Shown: positions 49,730 through 61,027 of the stretch, in pieces | Layout of the letters: the number at the start of each line of letters is the position of its first letter | Position numbering within the stretch: position 1 is the stretch's first letter | Assembly (NCBI RefSeq): GCF_024679245.1 | Contig: NC_090188.1 | Location: forward strand, 32,830,624-32,894,623 | Length of the DNA: 64,000 bases | Reading direction: 5' to 3' | Source: Pseudorasbora parva | Taxonomy: Eukaryota; Chordata; Actinopteri; Cypriniformes; Gobionidae | Notes under the pieces: generated by a model | Databases searched by the model: none | What the model saw: the letters and a program-made list of their open reading frames with translations, nothing else | Told to the model about the DNA's origin: nothing | Position numbers and translations under genes: made by a program

Positions 49730-51385
49730 CAAATTTTGCTGAATTGTGGTGTTTTTCCAAATTCATGAAAGTAATCCACAATAATACCTGTGCCTAAAGT
49801 CTCTAGGGCTATAGCCCTTGGAGACTTTAGACCAGTGGCACTCACTCCACTCTTAGCTATGGAAAGAGTGGTCAGCACCCATCTTATGTCTTCTGTTGGG
49901 AATCAACTTGACCCCCTTCAATTTGCCTTTAGGTCACACAGGGCAGCGGCGTAGCACCAAATTTTGGACCCTGGGTACAAACCATCTTGCTGGGCCCCGT
50001 ACCATGTATGTGCATGTATAGAAAACTGACTTCTAAGGGCTCCCCCCTGCCTCGGGCCCTGGTTACTCGGTACCCTTTATCCCCCCAGTCCAACGCCCCT
50101 GCACAGGGGCACAGAGGACGCAACTCTTACTCTTGTAAATCAAATAGCTAAACATTTGCAACAACCGAGTCACTTGCTCGGGTTCTTTTTATTGATTTTA
50201 CTTCTGCTTTTAATACTATGCAAACTGACATTCTTTTAGAACAATTTTATAGGATGAATGAATGGTGGGCTCATTCACTGGATTAGACGTTTCTTAACTG
50301 ACCGCCCTCTGAGAGTCTTAATGAATGGGGTCTACTCAGATGAGCTTGTTATAAATACTGGAGCACTACAAGGCTGTGTGTTGTCACCTTTGTTGTTTTC
50401 AATTTATATAAATAATATGACTGTGCACAGCACCAATGTTAGTTTACTTAAATATTCTGATGACATGGCCTTGGTAGGACTTCTCACAGAAAATAATGCA
50501 GCACACGAGGAAGCTTATTTTAGCCATGCAAGTCACTTTATTGCAGGATTGGTGTCAGACTGTTAAATTGGAAATCAACGTGACTAAAACTTATAATAAA
50601 CTTATAAAGAACTTATAATACAAACGAAACTAAGAGGGGCCAGTAACATCAACCCTGTTGTACTTAACAGTCAGCCTGTGGAAGTACTTGAAAATTTTAC
50701 CTGGGTACAATCATTGATCGCACTTTTAAGTTTTAATGTTAACTCAGAGAGTATCTTTAAGAGAGTTAATCAGCGATTGTTTTTAATTAGAAAACTGAGG
50801 AGTTTCAGGGTCAGTCAGCATATTCTTGAGATGGCATATAGGGGCCTTGTAGAAAGTATTTTACAGTTTAATATAACAGCTTGGTATGGTAACCTGAATG
50901 CAAAAGATAAAAACAAGCTTTCTAAAATTGTTAATACGGCAGGGAAGGTGATTGGCAAGTCACAGAAGAAGCTTAGGGATGTATTTGACAAGGTGGTGCT
51001 CAGGAAGGCCCGTAAGATATAAACAGACACCCTACACCCACTACACTCAGAGTTTGAACTGCTTTCATCTGGCCGTAGATTCAGGGTCCCAAGGGCGAGC
51101 CGGAACATCTATAAGAAATCTTTTATTCCCCATGCCATACAGGAACTTAATCTAAACTGAAATTGTTTTAAAAATGAGTTTATTGTAGATCGAAATCCAG
51201 CTTATTTTAATCAGCTGTGCTGTTTTCCATTTTCTGTTGTTGTATGTTGATGGTGGTAGTATTTTACTCTTAACTGTGTGTATTTTAAGTTTAAATGTGG
51301 TGTCATTGATGTATTTCTGTTTGGAGAAGTCGAAGACAAATTTCCACTAAGGTGGACAATAAAGTCGAATGAATGAATGAATATA
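49730..51385 (+). pseudogene. degraded L2/CR1-like LINE reverse transcriptase
   Basis: Frame-broken but ordered reverse-transcriptase sequence. It reads IIPVPKV..GDFRPVALTPL near 49790-49850, DPLQFAFRSHR just before 49937, then after a MITE insertion FIDFTSAFNT (about 50190), WIRRFLTDRPLRV (50280), ALQGCVLSPLLFSIYIN (50370) and the catalytic LKYSDD box (50450). A C-terminal part follows (about 50680-51110) with NFTWVQSLIA, RLFLIRKL and ELLSSGRRFRVPR-like sequence. The 3' end is GGTGGACAATAAAGTCGAATGAATGAATG. Stops and frameshifts kill the coding capacity. It is a passenger in the spacer of the KDZ transposon. Confidence 0.85.
49944..50101. mobile_element. hAT MITE copy 2, inside the LINE
   Basis: 158 bp with ends CAGCGGCGTAG and complement CAGGGGCGTTG, flanked by CACAGGG (49937-49943 and 50102-50108; 7 bp visible, where hAT elements usually make 8). 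Same family as 12536-12682. It interrupts the reverse-transcriptase reading frame right after the ordered FAFRSHR segment. Confidence 0.8.
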
Positions 51386-52454
51386 TATATCTTACTGTAT
51401 ACATCTAATTAGACACATAAAAGATTACATTACATTAACATTATATTAAAAGTTTCATTTTAAATACTCATAATTAGTCTATAGGGTTTTTGTTTTACTG
51501 ATTACATGATTACATGTTAATCTCACAATGGCAGTAAATTATATATATTGTGAAAGGCTTTTGTCTTTCAAACACACTAAAATGTACAATTTCATATTAA
51601 CATGAATGCAATTTCTTGATAGTTTTTGTCAAATTAACCTCTTTGACCCACTAATAATTTTACTTAAAGTAAGCCCTGAGATTTTTAGTTAAGTTAGGTT
51701 AACAATAAAAGAAAATAATATTTTTATTCTCTGATTTCCATTAATGGTCACATGACTTGCAGATAAACAAATTAAATACAAATCATAGTCTATAACCTTA
51801 AATGTGTAATGTAATGGATTATGTAAAAAAACCTATTGTCAACAATTTGTCATGTAATTTGGAATTAGGAAGACTACAATTTGTAAGGCCTGCACTGACT
51901 GTCATAGTTTTTATCAGAACAGTATGTATTAATCAAGAGAATATACTGCAGAATTATCTACACATCACATGCAAAACCTGCCTGAGCAGAGAGGAGATAA
52001 AAAGACAAGACTGTTTTCGTAGATCACTATATAAGTATTTTATTTTGCATACAGTGAGGGAAAAAAATTATTTGGTGAAAACTTTACTTTCTATCAATGC
52101 AAGATATGTACACACTGCAAAACATCCCTCACAGATATACACTGCATGGTCCCATGAGAGCTAAGGAAAATGGAAATAATAGAAAAGAATTAATAGGGAT
52201 GGAGGTTGTACGCTGTTTGTAAAACGGACTATAAAAATGTGTAGATTTAAACACCTGTTTTACATAAACAGATTTACATTCACATTTAAATAGCCAAACT
52301 TGTACTGCGACTGAACCTTAAACTCTAGGTTCAAAAAACCTAGAAAAACATTAAATCGATTCTATGCTAAAATGTTTCTCACAGGGAAAAAGAAAGAAAG
52401 AAATACAGCTTATTACATATTTCTTCAGGATATGTCTATTTTATATGCTCAGGT
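51386..52454. other. no gene recognised; 3' side of the transposase gene
   Basis: AT-rich DNA between the LINE 3' end and the transposase stop codon. The 3' untranslated region of the minus-strand transposase must fall here. The nearest minus-strand AATAAA-like hexamer I noticed is around 52037, some 400 bp past the stop. Confidence 0.45.
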
Positions 52455-55400
52455 TTAGCCCTCATCACTGTCTGTTTCATCAGAGTTGTAGTTTACTGCC
52501 TCAGTTTCTTCATCAGAAATGTTATCAAATAGAATGCTATCAGAAGCCTGTCCCAGAACACATTGTCGGTATAACATCCTAGCATTATTTTGCAGAAACT
52601 GAAGATCTTCCAGTTTTCTCTTGAGAAGGCACAGTAGTCCATTGGCGCTCTCCTCTGAAAGCTCAAAGTCACTGTCTACACAAAAAGAAATGAAATCATT
52701 GAAGAGGATAAATAAAATCAATCCCTAATGTTTTTTGAATTATTGCATTTGTTATGGATACTCACTGTTAGTTTGTATTTGAACTGAGAGATCCCTCAGG
52801 GAACATTCAGCTTCCTTCAATGATTGCCAGTGTTGCTTCACCTCCATCACTATGATCTGCTCCTCCTCCTTTAGTCGGGAAAGCATCATGAACCGGTCAA
52901 AGACCATCTTCTTAGTTGAGAGGTTGCCATTACCTGCAATTAATGAAGGTCCAAAAATTGCCATATTTTAAACACTGAGGAGGACTGTATTAACCTCAGA
53001 CAAATACTTATCAAATACACTGAATATTTTTTTTAAAGTTAATTACTAGTGTCAGGGCACTCCCATGGCCATTGGAAATTATCAGCTGTAAGCAGTTCAT
53101 CCACGGAAGGAAGCTGGTGGACTGACTGTTCATTGAAGTCCTTAATGGCAGCTGCCAAGGTTGACTTGTCTTCGTTAATTTTCCTCCTTATTTTGTGCCT
53201 TCTCTTGTTGCTATCTAATAAATCAACAAAATACATTATTATAACATCATTCAAGTTCATTCCTTAGCTTAATTATTTTTTTATCATCATCATCTTATCT
53301 GACCTGTCTGATGGTACAGATTCATTTTTCTCAGCTTTATGCTGACATAAAGGCCGCGAATTCTGCCCTCAAGTCCAGTGTCATCCTTTGCACTTGATAC
53401 TACATCTAAAAAAAAAAGAATTAGCTTTACACATTTGATATATTTTACCTTCTGTGCAAAACCTTTATTCTGGGAAAAATGTTATTACATAAAAAAATTA
53501 AAACAGGCTCTTTAAAATGTAGGCCTATTACCTGTGGCACACTGCTGGACATCACTGACCCACTGCTGAATGTCATCATTACTAACATTAAGCTCAGCCT
53601 GCAGGCTTTCAAAGCTCTCTCTTTCCACTTTCAGTCTTTCGGTTGTCTAAATACATATCAAAACACTATCAAATTAATTTGATCATAAAGGTTTATAGGT
53701 CAACAATGTATGCAATAGATGTAATTGCTTAAATTATGTTATAGGGTTAGTTCACCCCAAAATGAGATTAATTACTCTTCCTTATGTCGTTCTACACCTG
53801 TAAGACCTTTGTTCATCTTTAGAACACAAATTAAGATATTTCTGATGACAGAAGGCTGTAAGATATCCTTTCACATACTGGTGCACATACCACATACACA
53901 TAATTTTGTAACTACCACTTTGATGCTTTGAAAAGTTCATAAAGACATCGTAAAATTAATCCATATAAATCAAGCGATTTAGACCGCATTATCTGAAGAG
54001 AATCGATCACTTGTTATATGAACAGATGAAGAATGAACCTCATTGGTTACGCAGCACGTTTGAGCCTCGAAAGAGGTTTGCTCTCGTGTACATTAGTCAA
54101 GTTCGGTTGCTTACGTTTGCTGATCAATGTTTACATGCTAGTAAAAGCCTAAATTAAATCTGTAAGTCATAACACCCAATCGATTTTCTTCAGAAAATTT
54201 GGAATAAACCACTCAATTTATTTGGATTATTTTTATCTCTTTATCGAGTTTGGAGTTTTTGAAGCATCAAAGTTCCAGTAACAAAGGCAGTCTATGGAAG
54301 GAAATTTGACAGCATTCTGTCATCAAAAATATCTTAATTTGTGTTCTGAAGATGAACGAAGGTGTTGCAGGTGTGGAACGGCATGAGGGTAAGTAATTAA
54401 TGAAAGGGTTTTAATTTTTGGGTGAACTAACCCTTTAAATGTACTTTTTGTACAATAAGAACAAGGTTGACTTTAGCATCAGTAAAATACCTTAATGTAT
54501 CGTTGAGACAAACATTTGGCCAGATTTTCAGACTTCCGTTTGTTCCATGCAGAAGCAAGAACAGTGAGCATGTCTGAACGTGCTATTATTAGATGGTCAA
54601 AAAAATATATTAAAAAAAGTTATAGTCATAACTCATTGATACTTAGAAATAACTATATGTTAAAAGTAGTGTTTATCTAATGTTTTTACCAGCTTTGGAC
54701 ATGTATTTAGTGCAAATTGCAGCTCTCGACAAGAATGAGTTGACTTGCTCCACCTCTTCTCCAATTGTAAGACCAGCTCCTTCTTGGTTTCTTCCAGACC
54801 ATTTTATCTACCAAAAACAAAAACAAAACAGACAATGGCTGTTCAAATAAAAGTACATGTCCTTACCACAAAAATATAATTCATATAATTTAATGTAAAG
54901 AAAAAATCTTACCTCACAACTCCACTGATGTGCTTTGGCATGCATAACTGATAATAGTGGCCGCATATTTAATAAAGGCCTTAGCTCTGGACAGTGTTCC
55001 ACCACTCTCTTTAAGTATGGCCAGTACTTGCAGGCGACATCTGAGCAGAAGAATGACACATTTTCTTTTGAAAGGGCCTTTTGAAGGAACAGGGGATATG
55101 CGAATATTTCCCCTCTAAACATATTTAGGCCCTTTAAAAGTCCTCCATGTCGGCACACAACAATCTCAAGGCCTTCCTCATCAATCTTTGATGTTGACTT
55201 TTTTGCAGACTCCTTGGCTGCTGTCCATTGAGAAGAGCCACACACCCCTTTACCTGTGGCCTACAAGACATTACAATAAAATGAATAATAATATGAATAA
55301 TAATAATATAGCTGGGCAATATGAATAAACAATATGACAATAAGTTAAGGGTTATTACATGCTTGGTCTTTTCATGAACATATCCCACAAAGGAGGAAAC

Positions 55401-58400
55401 ATCTTCATCCTTCATTATAAATGTCCCATCGAAGTATCCCTTCTCTGTGCTTAATTGTAATGAGAAAGAGAAACATGATATATAGACAGTTAAGTAGTAC
55501 AATAAAAAATAAAGAAAAAAAACATACCCATGTGCATTATGGAACCTGTACAGCTTCCTGTTACCATCCACTGAGATGGCATGCATGGACGGACTGCAAG
55601 CAGGACATTTAAAAGGCTGTACACCACAAAGCCTCTCAACCTCATGCTGGGCAAAGGTCCACTCCAGCAAGGCCTTCTGAAATGTGTCTCCACATATTTT
55701 ACCACTCTGTTGAAATAACCAAACCAATAATTTTATCATTTTAAAGAAACAAACATCATGTAAACAATATACACTGAATATTTACCCTGCCATTGTATTC
55801 TGTTCTCCGATCAAGCATTCCAAGGAACCCTTGACGAGATAGACCTGGAGCAAAAAGTTTTAAATCCAGAAAAGACCTAAAAATGCCAGCCTCATACACG
55901 GTCTCAAAATGTATAGAGGCTGGCCAGTACCCAGAGTTGAGGAGATCACTCAGCCCCACTTCCCATGTTTTCCCACAGCATGAGCTCTCCAATGATGGCA
56001 GGGTGAGATTGTACCGTCCTATAATAAAAAAAAGTTCACTTGCATCACAACAGATTTAAAATTCCATGCAGATATTACATGCAAGTATCAATCATTTGTG
56101 TTGTTATCATAAAGAGAAAAAACTTAATCTTACCATTAAAATTTATTACAATAATGGGCTTGCCACTGATCAACCTGCACAAACTTTCTGAACAGGCACA
56201 AATTTTCTCTGGTAAAAGTAGTGGAAGATATCGGACTAAAAATTCAAAAGCAAAACAATGATTATAAACTCCTTAAGGATTCATAAACAAGGTAAAATTA
56301 AATATAGTCTAATATATATTTATTAAAAATATGATAATATATCATAACTATTTAAATATATATTATAATTATACACTAATGAACAACCATTTAAAATGTA
56401 CAGACTGAAAAGAATGATGGGACCCATGAAAGGCATACCCTGTTCAGAGAACTCAATGCCCTCGGAATGTCTCTTCACTGCAGTGGTTGGACACAATGGC
56501 TTGAAGAACCCATGGGCCATAGAGTCTCTGTTATGAAGAGGTAGGTGCTGATGAACATCTCCATCACACACGGTGCATAGAAACTGCCTAGGTAGACAGT
56601 CCCTGCACCGTACAATAGACTCTGCTGTAAGACAGTGTTGGCATATGTGTTTCTGAACATTTTCAGCTGCCAAAAGATTCTTAATCATGGCCTCCCTTGC
56701 AATGTTCCATCTTTCATGGCTTAGGGATTGCCTCTTTTGCCAGGTAGTGGCAAAAGACACCTCTTCAGGCTGAACACACTCGTCATTTAGGATATGCTCC
56801 AATTCTTCAATGAGTGAGGCTTCATGGAAGGAGAAACAAGAAACAGCGTTATAGTCAGTACACAATACAATCAGTTTTATGGAGATATTGTACAAGTATC
56901 TCGGTAATACTTTAAAATGCTGATCCTTCATGAATGAATAACTACATAGGAACAAATGAGTAATGGAAATTATTAACACTGTAGTAACTGATATTAACTA
57001 ACAAGAAACTCTGATTAATGAATTAGTAAGTTACAGTGCTCAGTTGAAGGTGGTAGTTCACTATTAGCTAATCAGTAACTTCTGTTTTTTTTCATAGCTC
57101 CATGAGAACTACTAAGGACTACAGGTTCATAATTAATGTGAATAATGTATAATTAATTCTAAAGTAAAGATCATGGTAACCCACTAGCAATGACTGAAGT
57201 ATTACCAATTCTTTAAGAAGGAATCACTAATTATTTGGATCAGTATTCTAAAGTGAGAAACATGGTAACTCTCTAGTAACTACTGAAGTCATTGTAACAT
57301 TTTGAGGTTTTTGTACAGTTTTGTACAGTAATTCATTCTGATGTATTTGGTAACACTTAAGCAATAAGCAATTACTAGTGAGTTAACGTGATCTTCACTT
57401 TAGAATACTGATCCAAATAATTAGTGATTCCTTCTGTGGATTTGGTAATACTTCAGTCATTACTAGTGGGTTACCATGAATGTCTCTTGAGAATTAATTA
57501 TACATTATGCATTATTCATGTTAATTATGAACCTGTATAAGTTATTAGTAGTTCCCTGGGAGGTTTGAAAAACAATAGTTACTGATTAGCTAATAGTGAA
57601 CTACCTAATTCGACTGAGCACTGTAACTTACTAATTCATAAATCAGAATTTCTTGTTAGTTAATAGTAGTTACTAAAATGTTAATAATGCATTACTATTT
57701 TGTTCCTGTGTAGTAACTCATTAATGCAGGATCAGTTTTCTACAGTGTTACAAGGATCTCATTTATTTAAAAAAATGCTATTATGTAGATTGCAGCAGGC
57801 AGAATATTACTTAAACTATTAACCAGATGCCATTCCATATAACCATAGTGTAGTTACCAGTTTCTGCTCGATAAACAAATTCCTCTTGGATGGGCACACT
57901 GGTGGGACCTTTAAACAAAATAAAATTAAAATAGGTTTTGTGTTATTTAAGCAAATATAATAATACATAATGCTTTGGGGTTCTATATGTAATTAAGAGC
58001 ACATAAAGATTAAACAGACTGCATAAATCTAAACATTTATTGAATATCGAGAAACACACAGGAAAAAATACTATAGTAACTTATAATAAATACTATAGTG
58101 TTTTTGAACCATACTATAGTAAATTGTAATATAATATATATATTATATTATTGTGTATTTACAACACTTATATGCTGTAACAGCATTCTGTAGTATTAAC
58201 TATACTGAACTGAAAGACTGTAACGAATACTGTAGTATACTTTAGTTTTCACTACAGTAAACTGTAAAGTATATTGTTGTATAATATACCCTATAGTTAT
58301 AGAAAACTTACTACAGTATTGGGTAAAGTAAAATATATATATTACTATAGTTGTTATGTTACCACAACAAATGAATTCAAGTACTTTACTATAGTATGGT

Positions 58401-58893
58401 TTAAAAATACTATAGTATTTACTATAAAGTACTAGTATTTTTTAATGTGGGAAATATAAATCACAACTGGAAATAACAGCAAATTTAAACAATAACTGTC
58501 TCACCGAGGTTAGGAGCCTTTTTTTTTAATTTTTGTTTTATTGAGGGATTTTTTCGAAGCGACCTCACAACATTCCCATTTCTGTCCCTATGCCTCCATT
58601 TCACAGTTGTAGGATGTGGCTTCGCCCTCTTGGCTGGCTTTTTTTCTTCTTTCTAAAAAATAGTATATAGTATAAAATGCAAATAGTATATTGAACAGGT
58701 TTTAAAGTAGTTTATGCTTGCATTACATTAACAATACATTACCCTATATAACTATTCATTTGTAGTTTTCTTTAAAATTATTTAACATGGAAAAAAAAAA
58801 AAAAATTTAAGATAAAATTTCTAAAGTTACCTGTATCTGATCAAGAAACACATCTCCAAGCACAAGTGCTGCTTCTAAAGAGCCTGTGGACAT
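52455..58893 (-). CDS. KDZ/Zisupton-type transposase, 859 aa, 16 exons
   Basis: Coding exons in transcript order: 58893-58831, 58652-58505, 57908-57858, 56819-56439, 56235-56134, 56018-55786, 55706-55528, 55449-55359, 55260-54913, 54807-54690, 54582-54491, 53646-53532, 53405-53304, 53214-53047, 52933-52766, 52675-52455. All have GT-AG borders and total 2,580 nt in frame with the stop. A basic N-terminus (residues 22-70) is followed by a CxC-type cluster at 147-172 (CxxC-x8-CxxC-x6-CxxC). The KDZ core has SVDGNRKLYRF (Asp373), CRHGGLLKGLNMFRGE, FFCSDVACKYW (Asp490), HAKAHQWSC and AGLTIGEEVEQVN (Glu549/550), candidate acidic residues of the RNase H-like fold. A charged C-terminal region ends in an acidic tail (DETDSDEG). 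It should cut and rejoin the element's ends. The ATG directly follows a splice acceptor. Confidence 0.92.
53743..54438. mobile_element. foldback MITE in transposase intron
   Basis: AGGGTTAGTTCACCCCAAAATGAG on the left is mirrored by TTTTGGGTGAACTAACCCT on the right, with long complementary arms (TTCATCTTTAGAACACAAATTAAGATAT and its mirror). TTAA follows on the right; the left has TTAT. It lies between coding exons 11 and 12 without touching splice sites. Confidence 0.75.
56903..57752. mobile_element. foldback element in transposase intron 3
   Basis: GGTAATACTTTAAAATGCTGATCC on the left mirrors GGATCAGTTTTCTACAGTGTTAC on the right. Complementary arms extend over most of the element (ACTATTAACTAACAAGAAA-type blocks, CATAATTAATGTGAAT). 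It shares the GGTAACACTTTA end with 2553 and 27514 but with more divergence. Confidence 0.75.
58065..58440. repeat. inverted repeat of ACTATAGTA units in transposase intron 2
   Basis: AAATACTATAGTAACTTATAATAAATACTATAGT is mirrored near 58400-58440, with many ACTATAGT/ACTACAGTA units between. Foldback-like, no coding capacity. Confidence 0.6.
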
Positions 58894-58979
58894 TCTGCTT
58901 GAACAAAATGTAAAATAGGGGAAAATTACCTACTAAAAACAAGTTGGGCTAAGTCAGGTTTACAGTGAATTGATTAATT

Positions 58980-59785
58980 CACACATCTGTGATCTACACG
59001 TAATGCCTGGCATGGGCATACAGTAGTGTGAGCTCATCATCAAAACGTAACCAAAAAACATATGATGCATCAATAAAAAGTAATGGTTGCGCACAGTTGA
59101 CCCTCACTAAATGTTATCCCTAAAACATTTAATGAGAAATTATTTTAAACTGATATTAACCGCCTGACAACTGTAGGCCGACATGAGCATGCTCACTTAG
59201 AAAAGTTCGATTAATTGTATTTACAATAATTTGAGTTAGCAATAACTGATACTTTTTAAATATATAATTACATATATATGTTTTTGCTAATTACTTACTC
59301 GGTATTCTGATGATTGACGACTTGGACTATGATGACGTCGCACGAGGTGAACTTGAGCACCATACAATGAGGGGGCGGGATATGATGGCGCTAAAACAAA
59401 TGCTTTTGATTGGTTTTCAAGCGGGAGTGGGTGGTTCCTAAATCAGCAAAGGAATATTTATTGCTTTATTTCTTTGTTTATTTATATATTTATTGTTTAT
59501 AGTTTTATTATTACAAATACAATCACAACCAAATAAAACGCGTTTAACATTAAAAAAAAAAAGCAGATAGAACAAGTAAACAAGCAATAATTTATTCACA
59601 TTGAATTAATGAAGCTTCTGCAAGCATTTTTCTTTCCCCGTCGGGGATTGTTTAGAATTACACTGTAAAAAAAAACCTCAAATTATTATGATCCTCAGTT
59701 GCGCTATAGATGTAGTGGCAACATTCGTCCCCACTCGAGATAATGATTGAGTAAGTTATATACAATACGTTTCTGTAAAAATAAA

Positions 59786-59824
<39 letters not shown>

Positions 59825-60108
59825 TCGAAATAAGTATTCTAAATCAATATTTCTGCATGCTGCTTCGGCACATGCACGAGATGAAATCGTGAATCTTCGT
59901 CCGATTGAAGGGGCGGGACGATGATGATGATGACATTGACTATAATAAATATCTGCGTGCAATACATACGCATTGTCAATCAATGGAAGTTTAACGGGAG
60001 GGTGTCGCGTACCATACATACGCCAAATGTGACTTTGGCGTGTAAATACTACGCCAAATGAAATTGCAAACTCGTGGTATAGATACGCAGTAGCAGGAGA
60101 CTGGGTTG
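58980..60108 (-). repeat. right terminal inverted repeat, 1,129 bp
   Basis: Mirror of 33992-35131. It ends only 86 bp upstream of the transposase ATG, so the transposase promoter must lie within or overlap it. The mirrored TTTGGCGT/ACGCCAAA 8-mers are at 60020, 60034 and 60051. Confidence 0.95.
59293..59413 (-). promoter_or_regulatory. right TIR promoter and 5' exon donor (inferred)
   Basis: The same elements mirrored: CCAAT complement at 59409-59413, GC box at 59371-59379, CRE-like site near 59332-59339, donor GTAAGT read from 59298 to 59293. A matching acceptor (TTGTTCAAGCAG) ends at 58895, one base before the transposase ATG. The predicted first intron is about 400 bp. Confidence 0.55.
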
Positions 60109-60116
60109 CTCTGGGG
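60109..60116. repeat. right 8-bp target duplication CTCTGGGG
   Basis: Directly follows the GGGTTG end of the right inverted repeat. Same sequence and orientation as 33984-33991. Confidence 0.93.
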
Positions 60117-60596
60117 ACACCTGACACTAGGTGCCCTTTAAATTAAAGGCTTAACATCCTCTCAAGTTATTTTTAATAGGGCAAATCAAGTTGCAGATGC
60201 ATGAATTGTTTCAGATTTTTTGCTGCTTAAATTAGAATGCAAAGTGATTAAATAGAAGCAGACTTGTTGTGGAAGATGGCCTTTTACTTTAGACAGTTGC
60301 TTTAAAAAAAATTAAACAGAGTTTAAGGTTATACATTTTAGGAATATTCCCTGGAGTAAAAACACAACTAGTCCCAGTCACCCAAGTAAAAAAATATAAA
60401 ACACTAGAAAGGCATTAGTAAACATTACTTTACTCACTGCAATGTGCTCAGAATAAAAGCACATAATGCCTATATTTTACAATCACAACCATAAAACTGA
60501 AACATTTGGAACTACAGTCTTTACAGTCTTGAAATATTTCATTTTTTGTGTATGTCAAATAAAAAGAATACAGATATTATGTAGTGTTTGGGAACT
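60117..60596. other. no gene recognised
   Basis: Ordinary AT-rich flank immediately outside the KDZ transposon. Confidence 0.5.
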
Positions 60597-60998
60597 TTAA
60601 AGGAAGTGTATGTAAGATTGTGGCCAAAACTGCTCCTGCAATCACTATCCCCTCTCCCCCTCCCCATGACTCGAGGTTGCCAGATAAGCTGCAGGATAAG
60701 CAGGAAAGTTTGTAGCTGTAGCTGTGGTAACTAGAGCAGATCTGGCAACCCGGGTGCCAACACACTACTGACTTTGTGATTGGTCGATAGGTGGAGGGTG
60801 GAGCTTAAGGCAAAAAACACAACATGTCAACATCAACATAAGTTGAGGGCTGCAACAACAACTTTTAAATGACAATATCCTGACCGGACTACTGTTGTCA
60901 GTGATAGAAGTATTTGAAATTAGCATGACTTGTCTAGTGACATATCAGGGCCATTTTATGACTAATTGACATACATTTCTTACATACAGTTCCTTTAA
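60597..60998. mobile_element. TTAA-flanked MITE, AGGAAGTGTATGTAAGA ends
   Basis: TTAA plus AGGAAGTGTATGTAAGA on the left pairs with TCTTACATACAGTTCCT plus TTAA on the right. About 400 bp, GC-richer inside, no protein. The TTAA target points to a piggyBac-type mobiliser. Confidence 0.75.
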
Positions 60999-61027
60999 AT
61001 AAAAAGATTGATTCTGTATGCCCATTT

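Noticed and set aside
55134..55739. 201-codon minus-strand frame taken as one exon
   Set aside because: It runs through introns. Splice signals at 55706/55528 and 55449/55359 explain the conserved parts, and the AT-rich hydrophobic stretches between them are intronic.
59756..60127. 123-codon open frame at the right end of the transposon, with a similar frame at 34081
   Set aside because: It lies within the inverted repeat, includes an (ATT)n-derived isoleucine run, and spans the element boundary. Not a gene.
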